NCBI RefSeq assembly: GCF_902506165.1
Contig: NZ_LR733817.1
Location: 1,782,255 to 1,846,254 of the forward strand
Direction: 5' to 3'
Source of the DNA: Bosea sp. 29B
GTDB taxonomy: Bacteria; Pseudomonadota; Alphaproteobacteria; Rhizobiales; Beijerinckiaceae
Length of the DNA stretch: 64,000 nucleotides
The notes below the pieces were generated by a model, which saw only the letters and a program-made list of their open reading frames with translations, did not search any database and had not been told where the DNA came from. Positions within the stretch are counted from its first letter, which is position 1, and each line of letters begins with the position of its first letter. Of the stretch, positions 27,256-35,681 are shown one piece after another. Position numbers and translations under genes: made by a program.

Positions 27256-27705
27256 ATGTCCCGTCTCGTCTATGTTCTCAACGGCCCCAACCTGAACCTG
27301 CTCGGCAAACGCCAGCCGCACATCTACGGCTCGGAGACCCTGGCCGATGTCGAGAATGCCTGCCGGGCGCTGGGCAAGGAGCTCGATCTCGAGATCCGCT
27401 TCCACCAATCGAACCGCGAATACGAGATCATCGACTGGATCCATGAGGCGCGCGAGCAGGCCGTCGGCATCGTCATCAACCCCGGCGCCTTCACCCACAC
27501 CTCGGTCGCGATCCTCGATGCGCTCAACGCCTTCGATGGCACCGTGATCGAGTGCCATATCTCGAACGTGCACAAGCGCGAGAGCTTCCGGCACCATTCC
27601 TACATGTCGCTGCGCGCCGACGGCGTCATCGCCGGCTTCGGCACGCAGGGCTATCTGCTCTCGCTGCGCCGGGTGGCGAAGCTCGCCGACGAGACGAAGG
27701 GCTGA
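27256..27705 (+). CDS. aroQ: Type II 3-dehydroquinate dehydratase
   Basis: A 149-residue enzyme of the dodecameric type II dehydroquinase family, converting 3-dehydroquinate to 3-dehydroshikimate in the cytosol. Key residues are present: [19 protein letters not shown] with Arg19 and Tyr24, the [12 protein letters not shown] loop, and the [17 protein letters not shown] catalytic block. The usual QSNxEGxLID reads [10 protein letters not shown] here. In many alphaproteobacteria aroQ sits beside accB-accC; this copy closes a peptide-uptake run, so it may be a second, catabolic or repurposed copy. Confidence 0.9.
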   Translation: MSRLVYVLNGPNLNLLGKRQPHIYGSETLADVENACRALGKELDLEIRFHQSNREYEIIDWIHEAREQAVGIVINPGAFTHTSVAILDALNAFDGTVIECHISNVHKRESFRHHSYMSLRADGVIAGFGTQGYLLSLRRVAKLADETKG

Positions 27706-27735
27706 GCCGACTGCGGCTCTCACTATCGCGATATG

Positions 27736-27758
27736 GCGCCGGCCTGGTCGGCCGGCGC
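27736..27758 (+). terminator. Hairpin after aroQ
   Basis: GCGCCGGCC (27736-27744) pairs perfectly with GGCCGGCGC (27750-27758) around TGGTC, 31 bases after the aroQ stop. It is the likely end of the long same-strand run; no T-run follows. Confidence 0.65.
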
Positions 27759-27999
27759 GGGGCCGAGATCGGCGACCACCAGCGAGCCGTGACGCAAGGC
27801 TGGCTCGAACCGTGTCCGACGCGGTTAAGACAATTGTCCAGGCAACAAGAATTCTCCTTAAAATAACTAAAAACAAGATCAGAGCGTTCAATCAAGAGCA
27901 ACAAGGCTCATCTTCTGTCACGACAACTTGCGCATATCGGGCGAATGCCCTAACCGCATCTCGGCCGCGCCAATCGGCTACTGCAACGAGAACCTTGAC
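27759..27999. other. AT-richer intergenic stretch before the ialB-like gene
   Basis: Bases 27830-27910 are clearly less GC-rich than their surroundings, as expected for a promoter region. TTGTCC (27834-27839) with TTAAAA (27858-27863) is a weak candidate promoter with an 18-base spacer. I see no gene or repeat. Confidence 0.35.
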
Positions 28000-28728
28000 G
28001 TGACCAAAGCAAATCTTCTTCTCGGTACCGCCTTGCTTGCTGGCTGGATCAGCCTGCCGGCTGTCTCCGCCCTCGCCCAGGCCGAACCGCCGGCGACCGA
28101 GCAAGCCGAGGACGCCGAGCCGGTGCCGCGCTCACCAGCCGCCCGCCCGGCCCCTGCCCGGCCCGCCCCACGCCAGGCTGCCCCTGCTGCGCGCCCGACC
28201 AATCCTCCCGCCCGTCCCGCGACCGCGCAGGCTCCGGCCACGCCGAGCGTGAGCCAGTCTGCCACCGCGACGGCGCGGCTGCCGAACGGCGCCTCTGCAG
28301 TCAACGAGGTCTATGGCGACTGGACCGTGGATTGCCGCATCAATGATGGCCAGAAGCTCTGCCTGCTGACCCAGTCACAGGGCGACAGCCGCACCAACCA
28401 GCGTGTCTTCGCGATCGAATTGCGCGCACCCAAGGATGGCCGCGCCGAAGGCACGATCCTCATGCCTTTCGGGGTCAAGCTCGAAAACGGCGCCGTGCTC
28501 AAGCTCGACGAGAAGGATCTCGGCCAGGGCCTGCGTTTCTCGACCTGCGTCCCGGCCGGCTGCCTGCTGCCGATTTCCTTCCCGACCGTGGCGACCGACG
28601 CGATAAAGGGCGGCAAGACGCTGACCGCGGCGGCCCTCAACCTGTCCAGCAACGACGTGGTCTCGTTCAACATCGCGCTGAACGGCTTCGGCCCGGCGCT
28701 CGACCGGCTGGTGCAGCTGGCGAATTGA
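28000..28728 (+). CDS. Invasion-associated locus B (IalB) family protein
   Basis: A 242-residue exported protein. The GTG at 28000 gives a signal peptide ending in SALAQA. A low-complexity Pro/Ala/Arg linker follows (about residues 25-85), then the IalB domain from VYGDWTVDC onward with paired cysteines (DC...CLLTQ and TCVPAGCLLP). IalB of Bartonella promotes red-cell entry, but the family is widespread in harmless alphaproteobacteria and its general role is unclear. It stands alone between two hairpins. Confidence 0.88.
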   Translation: MTKANLLLGTALLAGWISLPAVSALAQAEPPATEQAEDAEPVPRSPAARPAPARPAPRQAAPAARPTNPPARPATAQAPATPSVSQSATATARLPNGASAVNEVYGDWTVDCRINDGQKLCLLTQSQGDSRTNQRVFAIELRAPKDGRAEGTILMPFGVKLENGAVLKLDEKDLGQGLRFSTCVPAGCLLPISFPTVATDAIKGGKTLTAAALNLSSNDVVSFNIALNGFGPALDRLVQLAN

Positions 28729-28753
28729 AGCGCCATCGGCGCGATTTTCGAAT

Positions 28754-28785
28754 GTCCCGAGCATCTCCATCGAGACGCTCGGGAC
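28754..28785. terminator. Hairpin between convergent ialB-like and dapA-like genes
   Basis: GTCCCGAGC (28754-28762) pairs with GCTCGGGAC (28777-28785) over 9 bp in the 100-base gap between two converging genes. It could terminate both transcripts. Confidence 0.55.
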
Positions 28786-28828
28786 CAGGTGTTGTCGATC
28801 GGGATCGGCGCGGCCGTCGTGAGGCCGT

Positions 28829-29758
28829 TCAGATCTTGGCGCGCGGATCGTGCTTGGCGAGGCGGCCGAGCAGGTAGTCGACCTCGGCCTTGGCGGCAGC
28901 GGTCAGGCCGGGGCCCGGCTTGCGTTGGGCGTCGCTCGCCAGGATGCCGCGCTTCATCATCACATATTTGCGCACGGCAAGGCCGACGCCCTGCTGCTGC
29001 TCATAGCGCAGCAGCGGCAGATGCGCGTCGAAGATGTCGTGGGCATCGTCGCGGCGGCCGGCCTTACCGGCCTTGACCACGTCGATCAGCAGCTCCGGGA
29101 AGGCGTAGCCGGTATTGGCGCCGTCGGCGCCGCGCTCCATCTCGAAATCGAGGAAGAGCCCGCCATTGCCGGTCAGGATCGCGACGCGACGCAGCGAGCC
29201 TTCGACCTCGAACTTGCGCAGCGCCGAGATCTTCTCGAGGCCCGGCCAGTCCTCATGCTTCAGCATCACGCAGGAGGGGTTGTCCTGGATGATCTTGCGG
29301 ATCACGGCCGGCGTCATCACCACCGAAAGCGTCAGTGGGTAATCCTGGATGACGAAGGGAATATCCGTGCCGATCGCTTCGACCGCCTGCGCGTAATAGC
29401 CGGTGATCTGGTCGTCGGTGCGCAGGTTCGTCGGCGGGGCGATCATCACGCCGCCGGCGCCCAATTCCATCACCTGCCGCGCCAGCGAGCGCATCGCCGC
29501 AAAGCCGGGGGCGGACACACCGACAATGATCGGCTTGCCGCCCATCTTCGCGACCGCACGCTTGACCAGGCCGATCGATTCCTCCGGCTCGAGCTTGGGC
29601 GCCTCGCCCATGATACCGAGTACGGTGACACCGTCCGAGCCGATGCCATGGTAGAACTCGAAGAGCCGGTCGGCCGAGGTCCAGTCGACGCTGCCATCCG
29701 GGTTGAACGGGGTCGGCGCGATCGGGAAGACGCCGGAGGCTTCGGTGGTCAAAGGCAT
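28829..29758 (-). CDS. Dihydrodipicolinate synthase/N-acetylneuraminate lyase family protein
   Basis: A 309-residue TIM-barrel class I aldolase of the DapA/NanA family. The start FPIAPTPFNPDGSVDW and GSDGVTVLGIMGEAPKL motif are typical; the Schiff-base Lys is in VMLKHEDWPG (near 166) and the catalytic Tyr in QDYPLTLS (near 139). As the FAH-family gene lies immediately upstream, it more likely cleaves or dehydrates a keto-acid than makes lysine. A GGAG ribosome site precedes the ATG. Confidence 0.85.
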   Translation of the reverse strand: MPLTTEASGVFPIAPTPFNPDGSVDWTSADRLFEFYHGIGSDGVTVLGIMGEAPKLEPEESIGLVKRAVAKMGGKPIIVGVSAPGFAAMRSLARQVMELGAGGVMIAPPTNLRTDDQITGYYAQAVEAIGTDIPFVIQDYPLTLSVVMTPAVIRKIIQDNPSCVMLKHEDWPGLEKISALRKFEVEGSLRRVAILTGNGGLFLDFEMERGADGANTGYAFPELLIDVVKAGKAGRRDDAHDIFDAHLPLLRYEQQQGVGLAVRKYVMMKRGILASDAQRKPGPGLTAAAKAEVDYLLGRLAKHDPRAKI

Positions 29759-29782
29759 GGTGTTTCTCCTGGAGCCGGCAGC

Positions 29783-30469
29783 TCAGACGATCCTGGTGCG
29801 GACGGTGCCGACGCCGGCGATGACGCCTTCGAGCAGATCGCCCTTGACGACGGCGGCGACGCCCTCCGGCGTGCCGGTCATGATCAGGTCGCCGGGCGCC
29901 AGCGTGACGAAATTGGAGAGATAGGCGATCGTCTCAGGCACGTTCCAGATCATCTTGGCGAGGTCCGAGCTCTGGCGGACCGTGCCGTTGACCTTGAGCT
30001 CGATCAGGCCCTTATCGGGATGGCTGACCTTGGCGGCAGGGACGATCTCGCCGATCGGCGCGGAAGAGTCGAAGCCCTTACCCATGTCCCAGGGCTTGCC
30101 GGCCTTCTTGGCAGCGCCTTGCAGGTCGCGGCGGGTCATGTCGAAGCCGGCGGCATAACCGAAAACATGGGAGAGAGCGTCGGCTTCAGTAATGTCCTTG
30201 CCGCCCTTACCGATCGCGACGACCAGCTCCATCTCGTGATGGAGATCGGCGGTCTTGGGCGGATAAGGCATGTCAGCACCGCCGGTCAGCACGGCGTCTG
30301 ACGGCTTGGTGAAGAAGAACGGCTCCTCGCGATCGGGATCGCCGCCCATTTCGCGTGTGTGCTCGGCGTAATTGCGGCCAACGCAGAAGATGCGGCGCAC
30401 CGGGAAGAGCCCGCCACCGGCCACCGGGATGGCGGCGACCTTCGGCTGGTCGATGACATAGCTGGACAT
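29783..30469 (-). CDS. Fumarylacetoacetate hydrolase family protein
   Basis: A 228-residue protein matching the short FAH family (acylpyruvases, oxaloacetate decarboxylases, HpaG-like enzymes). The core is RIFCVGRNYAEHTREMGGD and FFFTKPSDAV; metal-binding acidic residues are in HHEMELVVAIGKGG. The start at 30469 follows the usual MSSYVIDQP opening; upstream in-frame sequence overlaps the Lrp gene's tail and is not FAH-like. It is 24 bases upstream of the DapA-like gene on the same strand, suggesting one pathway. The substrate is unknown. Confidence 0.85.
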   Translation of the reverse strand: MSSYVIDQPKVAAIPVAGGGLFPVRRIFCVGRNYAEHTREMGGDPDREEPFFFTKPSDAVLTGGADMPYPPKTADLHHEMELVVAIGKGGKDITEADALSHVFGYAAGFDMTRRDLQGAAKKAGKPWDMGKGFDSSAPIGEIVPAAKVSHPDKGLIELKVNGTVRQSSDLAKMIWNVPETIAYLSNFVTLAPGDLIMTGTPEGVAAVVKGDLLEGVIAGVGTVRTRIV

Positions 30470-30573
30470 GGGTGCGCCCCGTTCGAGAAATCCGGGATCG
30501 TTCATGCGGGAGCACGCCCGCCGGGGCAAGTGGCGGGCATGCGATGGCGGGCCTGCGCTCCTCGCAATGAAGC

Positions 30574-31056
30574 CTACGACGCCTTCGGCAGATCCGGCAC
30601 CTTGTAGGCGGTCGTCGCCTTGATCCGCTCCATGGCGAAGCGCGAGGTGACGTTCTTGAGCGGGATCGTCTCGATCAGCTTCTTGTAGAAGGTGTCGTAG
30701 GCGGCCATGTCGGCGACGACGACGCGCAGCATGTAATCGACATCGCCGGCCATCCGGTAGAACTCGATCACCTCCGGCATGGCCGCGACGCTCTGCGCGA
30801 ACTTCTCCAGCCAGGGCCCGGAATGATCGGCCGTCTCGATCTGGACGAAGACGGTGAGCCCCAATCCGATCTTCTCGGGCGCGACGAGGGCGACGCGCTT
30901 GATGATCACCCCGGTCTGCTCGAGGCGCTGGATGCGCTTCCAGCATGGAGTCTGCGACAGCCCGACCCGATCGGCGAGCTCCGCAATCGAGATATTGGAG
31001 TCTGCCTGCAGCACGGTCAGAATCTTGCGATCAATGGCGTCCATCTCTCGATCCAT
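30574..31056 (-). CDS. Lrp/AsnC-family transcriptional regulator
   Basis: About 160 residues. The N-terminal MDAIDRKILTVLQADSNIS, winged helix (ELADRVGLSQTPCWKRIQRLE in two pieces) and C-terminal RAM domain with VIEFYRMAGDVDYMLRVV are textbook Lrp/AsnC. The start may be ATG 31056 or ATG 31044; a GTG at 31083 lacks a ribosome site. It is divergent from the ABC importer at 31200 and upstream of the FAH and DapA-like genes, so it probably controls one or both units in response to an amino acid. Confidence 0.9.
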   Translation of the reverse strand: MDREMDAIDRKILTVLQADSNISIAELADRVGLSQTPCWKRIQRLEQTGVIIKRVALVAPEKIGLGLTVFVQIETADHSGPWLEKFAQSVAAMPEVIEFYRMAGDVDYMLRVVVADMAAYDTFYKKLIETIPLKNVTSRFAMERIKATTAYKVPDLPKAS

Positions 31057-31199
31057 AGCGATAGAGAAAAAACTCTTTGCCACACCGAGGCAATGGAGAA
31101 TTTTCTTCTTTTTGAAGGGCGATGCTTGTCTTTAGATAGAAAATCCTTTTATCAGACGTCAATAGGTTAGATATCACACACCATCTGGGGAATTAGATC

Positions 31200-32216
31200 A
31201 TGGACCGCCGCCAGTTCCTGCTTGCCGGCTCGTCGCTCGCCGCCACGCTGCCGTTTGGCGCTCGCGCCCAGGAGGCGGTCGCGGCTCGGATCGGCTACAT
31301 CCCGGTCATCGGCACCGCCCCGATCTTCGTCGCCAGTGGCGAGGGTTGGCTGAAGCAGGCCGGCATCACCCCGACATTCACGGTGTTCGAATCCGGCCCG
31401 AACATGATCCAGGCGCTCGCCTCGGGCACGATCGACCTTTATGTCGCCGGCGTCGCCCCGCTCGCCGTCGCCCGCTCGCGCGGCGTCGACATCCGCGTCG
31501 TCGCCTCGACCGCGACCGGCGAGAACGTCTTCGTCGCCGCGCCTGCTCTGGCGAAGTTCTTCACCACCGGTACCAGCGCGGCCGCCGCCTTCAAGGCGCA
31601 CAAGGCCGCGACCGGCAAGCCGGCGCGCCTCGCCACCCAGCCGGCCGGCTCGGTGCCCAACACAGTGCTGCAATACTGGCTCTGGGAGGTCGCCAAGGCT
31701 GACAAAAGCGATGTCGAGATCGTGCCGATGGGCATCGACGCGACCCAGCAGGCGGTGCTCGCCGGCGCCGTCGAAGGCGCGATCGTACGCGAGCCGGCTC
31801 TCACCATCATCCAGACCCGCAACCCCGGCATCAAGCTGATCGCCGGCGGCGAGGACGTCTTCCCCGGCCAGCCCGGCACGGTCGTCGCCGTCTCCGGCGC
31901 CTTCGCCACCAAGAATGCCGCCGCCGTGCAAGGACTGGTCTCCGGCCTGGTCAAGGCCGCCGATGTCCTGATCAAGGCGCCGGCGAAGGCTGCCCCCCAT
32001 GTCGGGGCTGCGCTCGGGAAGGGCATCGTCGACCCTGCTCTGATCGAGAAGGCGTTGACCTCGCCGGCGACCCGCTTCGAGATCGATCCGCGCAAGATCA
32101 TCGAGCCGGCCCGCGCCATGCAGGCCTATCAGGTCAAGCTTGGCTCGCTCGAGAAGGAACTTCCGTTCGACGGCCTGTTCGAGACGCAGTATTACGAGCG
32201 CGCGATCAAGGGCTGA
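31200..32216 (+). CDS. Aliphatic sulfonate/nitrate-type ABC substrate-binding protein (SsuA/NMT1-like)
   Basis: A 338-residue periplasmic protein with a twin-arginine-like leader (MDRRQFLLAGSSLAATLPFGARAQ). The ARIGYIPVIGTAPIFVASGEGWLK start of the mature part and the GPNMIQALASGTIDL segment match the NMT1/SsuA family that binds sulfonates, nitrate, taurine or thiamine precursors. A GGGGAA ribosome site precedes the ATG. First gene of an SsuA-C-B type operon. Ligand unknown. Confidence 0.87.
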   Translation: MDRRQFLLAGSSLAATLPFGARAQEAVAARIGYIPVIGTAPIFVASGEGWLKQAGITPTFTVFESGPNMIQALASGTIDLYVAGVAPLAVARSRGVDIRVVASTATGENVFVAAPALAKFFTTGTSAAAAFKAHKAATGKPARLATQPAGSVPNTVLQYWLWEVAKADKSDVEIVPMGIDATQQAVLAGAVEGAIVREPALTIIQTRNPGIKLIAGGEDVFPGQPGTVVAVSGAFATKNAAAVQGLVSGLVKAADVLIKAPAKAAPHVGAALGKGIVDPALIEKALTSPATRFEIDPRKIIEPARAMQAYQVKLGSLEKELPFDGLFETQYYERAIKG

Positions 32217-32230
32217 CGGGGCTTAAGGAC

Positions 32231-32983
32231 TTGCGTTCACTTCGGGCTCCGGCCCTTGCCCTGACGGGCCTCGTCGCCTTCCTCCTGCTGTGGGAGGCGA
32301 TTCCCTATTTCGGCCTGGTCAACCCGGCCTTCCTGCCGGGGCCGAGCGCCTTGCCCAGCGCCTTCCTGCGCGAGGTCAAGTCCGGCGCCTGGCTCTCGGC
32401 GATCATGGGCTCGCTGGGCCATTACTTCATCGGCCTCTTCACCGGCGCCGGCCTCGGCATCGCGCTCGGTGTCTTCACCGGCATGTCCCGGATCGCCGAG
32501 GAGACGACCGCCTGGGTGGTCCGTTTGCTGCGGCCGATCCCCGGCCTTGCCTGGGTGCCGTTCGCGATCATCTGGTTCGGCGTCAACCCGCAGGCTGCGG
32601 TGTTCATCATTGCAATCGGCGTGTTCTGGATCGTCTTCTTCGCCGCCCAGGGCGCGATCCGCGGCGTCGACCGCGACCTGATCGAAGTCGCCGACGCCTT
32701 CGGCTTCCGCTCGCCGCTGCAGCGCCTCAGCAAGATCCTGCTGCCGGCGGCGCTGCCCGGCATCCTGATCGGCGTGCGCACCGCGCTCGGCCAGGCCTGG
32801 ATGGCGGTGGTCGCAGCCGAGATTTTTGGCGTCGCCGGCGTCGGCCAGCGCATGATGCAGGCCTCCAGCCTGCTCGCGACCGATCTCGTCGTGATCTACA
32901 TGCTGACCATGGCGGCACTCTACGGCCTGCTCGACACGCTGTTCGTCGCCTTCCAGGGATGGGTGCTGCGTTGGAAAGCGTGA
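32231..32983 (+). CDS. ABC permease, SsuC/TauC family
   Basis: A 250-residue inner-membrane permease with six helices. LRPIPGLAWVPFAIIWFG (near residue 97) and the coupling loop EVADAFGFRSPLQ (near 152) are family hallmarks. The apparent start is TTG at 32231, only one base after AAGGA, an unusually tight spacing; no better upstream or early downstream start is evident. Ends with a four-base overlap with the ATPase gene (GTGA). Confidence 0.88.
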   Translation: MRSLRAPALALTGLVAFLLLWEAIPYFGLVNPAFLPGPSALPSAFLREVKSGAWLSAIMGSLGHYFIGLFTGAGLGIALGVFTGMSRIAEETTAWVVRLLRPIPGLAWVPFAIIWFGVNPQAAVFIIAIGVFWIVFFAAQGAIRGVDRDLIEVADAFGFRSPLQRLSKILLPAALPGILIGVRTALGQAWMAVVAAEIFGVAGVGQRMMQASSLLATDLVVIYMLTMAALYGLLDTLFVAFQGWVLRWKA

Positions 32984-33735
32984 TCGACATCAAGGAGCTG
33001 TCGCTCACCTTCACCCGCGACGGCGAAGCGACCGAGGTCCTGCGCAAGCTCAACCTCTCGGTGGCACCGGGCGAATTCCTCGCCATCGTCGGCCCCTCCG
33101 GCGTCGGCAAGTCGACGCTGCTGCGCGTCATCGCCGGCCTTGCCCGTCCGAGCGGCGGCGAGGTCGTGGTCAACGCCAGGGACAATACGAGGCGCCCGGT
33201 CGCGCTGGTCTTCCAGGATTCGCGATTGCTGCCCTGGCGCAGCGTGATCGCCAATGTCGGCCTCGGCCTCGAAGGTCAGAAGCCGCGGGCCGAGCGCCTC
33301 GCCAAGGCGCAGCAGATGCTCGATCTCGTCGGCCTCGGCCATCTCGCCCAGCGCTGGCCGCACCAGCTCTCCGGCGGCCAGCGCCAGCGCGTCTCGCTGG
33401 CGCGCGCGCTCGCGGTCGAGCCCGAGATCCTGCTGATGGACGAGCCTTTCTCGGCGCTCGACGCGCTGACGCGCGAGACCTTGCAGGACGAACTGATCGA
33501 GGTTCGCCGGCGCACCGGCAAAACCGTGCTGTTCGTCACCCACGACATCGACGAAGCCGCCTATCTCGCCGACCGGGTCGTGGTGCTCTCGGGTGCTCCC
33601 GGCCAGATCATCGCCGAGCACAGGATCACGGCAGCTCATCCACGCCGGCGCGGTGCGGAAGCCGAGGCGCAGATCGTGCGGGCCGTGCGCGTCGATCTCG
33701 GCGCCGACATCGTCAGCGACGGCGCCGCGATCTGA
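32980..33735 (+). CDS. ABC transporter ATPase, SsuB/TauB family
   Basis: A 251-residue ATPase with Walker A GPSGVGKSTLLR (near 40), Q-loop VFQDSRLLPWRS, signature [15 protein letters not shown] and Walker B ILLMDEPFSALD. The Q-loop form LLPWR is typical of SsuB/TauB. I take GTG at 32980, which overlaps the permease stop (GTGA); a TTG at 32971 is also in frame. Completes the importer begun at 31200. Confidence 0.9.
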   Translation: MIDIKELSLTFTRDGEATEVLRKLNLSVAPGEFLAIVGPSGVGKSTLLRVIAGLARPSGGEVVVNARDNTRRPVALVFQDSRLLPWRSVIANVGLGLEGQKPRAERLAKAQQMLDLVGLGHLAQRWPHQLSGGQRQRVSLARALAVEPEILLMDEPFSALDALTRETLQDELIEVRRRTGKTVLFVTHDIDEAAYLADRVVVLSGAPGQIIAEHRITAAHPRRRGAEAEAQIVRAVRVDLGADIVSDGAAI

Positions 33736-33843
33736 GCGGCGCGCCTCGGCGCTTACGCGAATTCGCGCCCGACTTGTTACTCTCAGCCGGCTGAAGCATC
33801 CGGCTACGGTTCTCCCCATCGCACCACACGAGAGGAGAACGCC

Positions 33844-34323
33844 ATGACCGACAGCAACTACACCCTCAGCTTCACCGTCCCGCAGTCGCCGGACACCGTC
33901 TTCGCCGCCATCGCCAATGTGCGCGGCTGGTGGTCGCAGGAGATCAGCGGCAGCACCGAGCATGTCGGCGACGTCTTCGCCTACCGCTACCAGGACCTGC
34001 ATCGCTGCAGGATCGCAGTCATCGAGGCGACCCCGAACCGGAAGATCGTCTGGCACGTGCTCGACAACTATTTCAGCTTCACGCAGGACGAGACCGAGTG
34101 GAAGGGCACGGACATCGTCTTCGACATCGCCGGCAAGGGCGATCTCACCGAGATCACCTTCACGCATCGCGGCCTGGTGCCGACCTATGAATGCTTCGAG
34201 GCCTGCTCGCAGGGCTGGCGCATGTATGTCGAAGGCAGCCTTCGCGACCTGATCATGACCGGCAAGGGCCGCCCGAACATCGGCGAGGCGATGACCGAGA
34301 GCGAGCGCACCCTCGCCGCCTGA
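33844..34323 (+). CDS. SRPBCC-domain protein (AHSA1-like)
   Basis: A 159-residue protein with the START/SRPBCC fold of the AHSA1 (Hsp90 ATPase activator homologue) group: SFTVPQSPDTVFAAIANVRGWWS at the start (helix-grip opening) and GDLTEITFTHRGLVP. Bacterial members bind small hydrophobic ligands and are mostly uncharacterised. Ribosome site GAGAGGAG lies nine bases before the ATG. It stands alone between the ABC operon and metZ with a hairpin after it. Confidence 0.82.
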   Translation: MTDSNYTLSFTVPQSPDTVFAAIANVRGWWSQEISGSTEHVGDVFAYRYQDLHRCRIAVIEATPNRKIVWHVLDNYFSFTQDETEWKGTDIVFDIAGKGDLTEITFTHRGLVPTYECFEACSQGWRMYVEGSLRDLIMTGKGRPNIGEAMTESERTLAA

Positions 34324-34347
34324 GCGCATCGGCCATGGAATGGAGGG

Positions 34348-34370
34348 ACGCCGAACGCGCGCTTCGGCGT
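34348..34370 (+). terminator. Hairpin after the SRPBCC gene
   Basis: ACGCCGAA (34348-34355) pairs perfectly with TTCGGCGT (34363-34370) around seven bases, 25 bases after the stop. Probable terminator; no T-run. Confidence 0.55.
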
Positions 34371-34387
34371 TCCCCATGCAGAAAATT

Positions 34388-34447
34388 CGTTCGCCTTTAC
34401 GAACGCAAGCGGCAGTGATATTCCCTTCGTCCGTTATACCGAACGAA
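34388..34447. promoter_or_regulatory. Two inverted repeats upstream of metZ
   Basis: CGTTCG (34388-34393) with CGAACG (34400-34405), and TTCGT (34426-34430) with ACGAA (34443-34447) enclosing CGTT...AACG, form two related palindromes 15-75 bases before the metZ start. The second overlaps TTATAC (34434-34439), a possible -10 box. They could be sites for a methionine-responsive repressor. I looked for a SAM-II riboswitch here and did not find its helices. Confidence 0.45.
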
Positions 34448-34461
34448 CCGGACGAGATATC

Positions 34462-35655
34462 ATGGCGAACGACGCGACCGGCGCGGCAGCGCTGCACCCT
34501 GAAACCCAGCTCGTCCACGCCGGCACGCTGCGCTCGCAGTTCGGCGAGACCTCGGAAGCTCTCTTCCTGACCCAAGGCCATGTCTATGACAGCGCCGAGC
34601 AGGCCGAGGGCCGCTTCCTCAACACCGATCCGGGCTTCCAGTACGGGCGCCTCTCCAACCCGACCGTCGCCATGCTGGAGCAGCGCATGGCGACCTTCGA
34701 GGGCGCCGAGGCCTGCCGCGCCACCGCGACCGGCATGGCTGCCGTCACTGCCGCCGTGATGGCCCCGGTCCGGGCCGGCGACCATGTCGTCGCGGCGCGC
34801 GCCTTGTTCGGCTCTTGTCGCTACGTCATCGAGGACCATCTGCCGCGCTATGGCGTCGAGTCGACGCTGGTCGACGGCACCGACCCTGCCGCCTGGCGCG
34901 CCGCGATCAGGCCGAACACCAAGCTCTTCTTCCTGGAAAGCCCGGCCAATCCGACGCTGGAGGTGATCGACATCGCCGCCGTCGCCGCAATCGCCAAGGA
35001 GGCCGGCGTCATCCTCGTGGTCGACAATGTCTTCGCGACGCCGCTGTTCCAGCGCCCGCTCGAACTCGGTGCCGATCTTGTCGTCTATTCCGCCACCAAG
35101 CACATCGACGGCCAGGGCCGCTGCCTCGGCGGCCTCATCCTCGGCTCGAAGGCGCTGATCGAGGCCGATATCCAGACCTATCTGCGCCAGACCGGGCCGG
35201 CCCTGTCGCCGTTCAACGCCTGGGTGATGCTGAAGGCGCTGGAGACGCTGCCCCTGCGCATCCGCCAGCAGGCGCAGAACGCGACAGCGGTCGCGACCTG
35301 GCTCAAGGGCCGCAAGGACCTGCCGCATGTCGCCTTCATCGGCGATCCCGACCATCCCCAGGCCGACATCATCGCCAGGCAGATGACCGGACCCTCGACG
35401 CTGATCGCCTTCGACGTCGCGGGCGGCAAGGACGCGGCCTACCGCTTCCTCAACCGGCTCAGGCTGATCCGCATCTCCAACAATCTCGGCGACGCCAAGA
35501 GCCTGATCGTCCATCCGGCGACGACGACGCATCAGCGCTTCACCCCGGAGGTACGCGCCAGCATGGGCGTCGGCGACGGGCTGGTCCGCCTCTCGATCGG
35601 ACTGGAGCATGCCGACGACCTGATCGCCGATCTCCGGCAGGCCCTCGACGGCTGA
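34462..35655 (+). CDS. metZ: O-succinylhomoserine sulfhydrylase
   Basis: A 397-residue PLP enzyme of the Cys/Met metabolism family, turning O-succinylhomoserine and sulfide into homocysteine in methionine synthesis. The opening LHPETQLVHAGTLRSQFGETSEALFLTQGHVY is typical of MetZ, the PLP Lys is in YSATKHIDGQGR (near 213), and the C-terminal GDAKSLIVHPATTTHQR is the substrate-binding Arg region. Standalone gene. MetZ rather than cystathionine synthase is favoured by GQGRCLGG after the Lys. Confidence 0.92.
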   Translation: MANDATGAAALHPETQLVHAGTLRSQFGETSEALFLTQGHVYDSAEQAEGRFLNTDPGFQYGRLSNPTVAMLEQRMATFEGAEACRATATGMAAVTAAVMAPVRAGDHVVAARALFGSCRYVIEDHLPRYGVESTLVDGTDPAAWRAAIRPNTKLFFLESPANPTLEVIDIAAVAAIAKEAGVILVVDNVFATPLFQRPLELGADLVVYSATKHIDGQGRCLGGLILGSKALIEADIQTYLRQTGPALSPFNAWVMLKALETLPLRIRQQAQNATAVATWLKGRKDLPHVAFIGDPDHPQADIIARQMTGPSTLIAFDVAGGKDAAYRFLNRLRLIRISNNLGDAKSLIVHPATTTHQRFTPEVRASMGVGDGLVRLSIGLEHADDLIADLRQALDG

Positions 35656-35681
35656 TTCGAACCAGTTTCGCGGCCGTGCGT

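Noticed and set aside
34371..34461. SAM-II riboswitch before metZ
   Set aside because: A GCAAGCG...GTGATA string recalls part of the motif, but the complementary P1 strand and the A-rich 3' part are missing.
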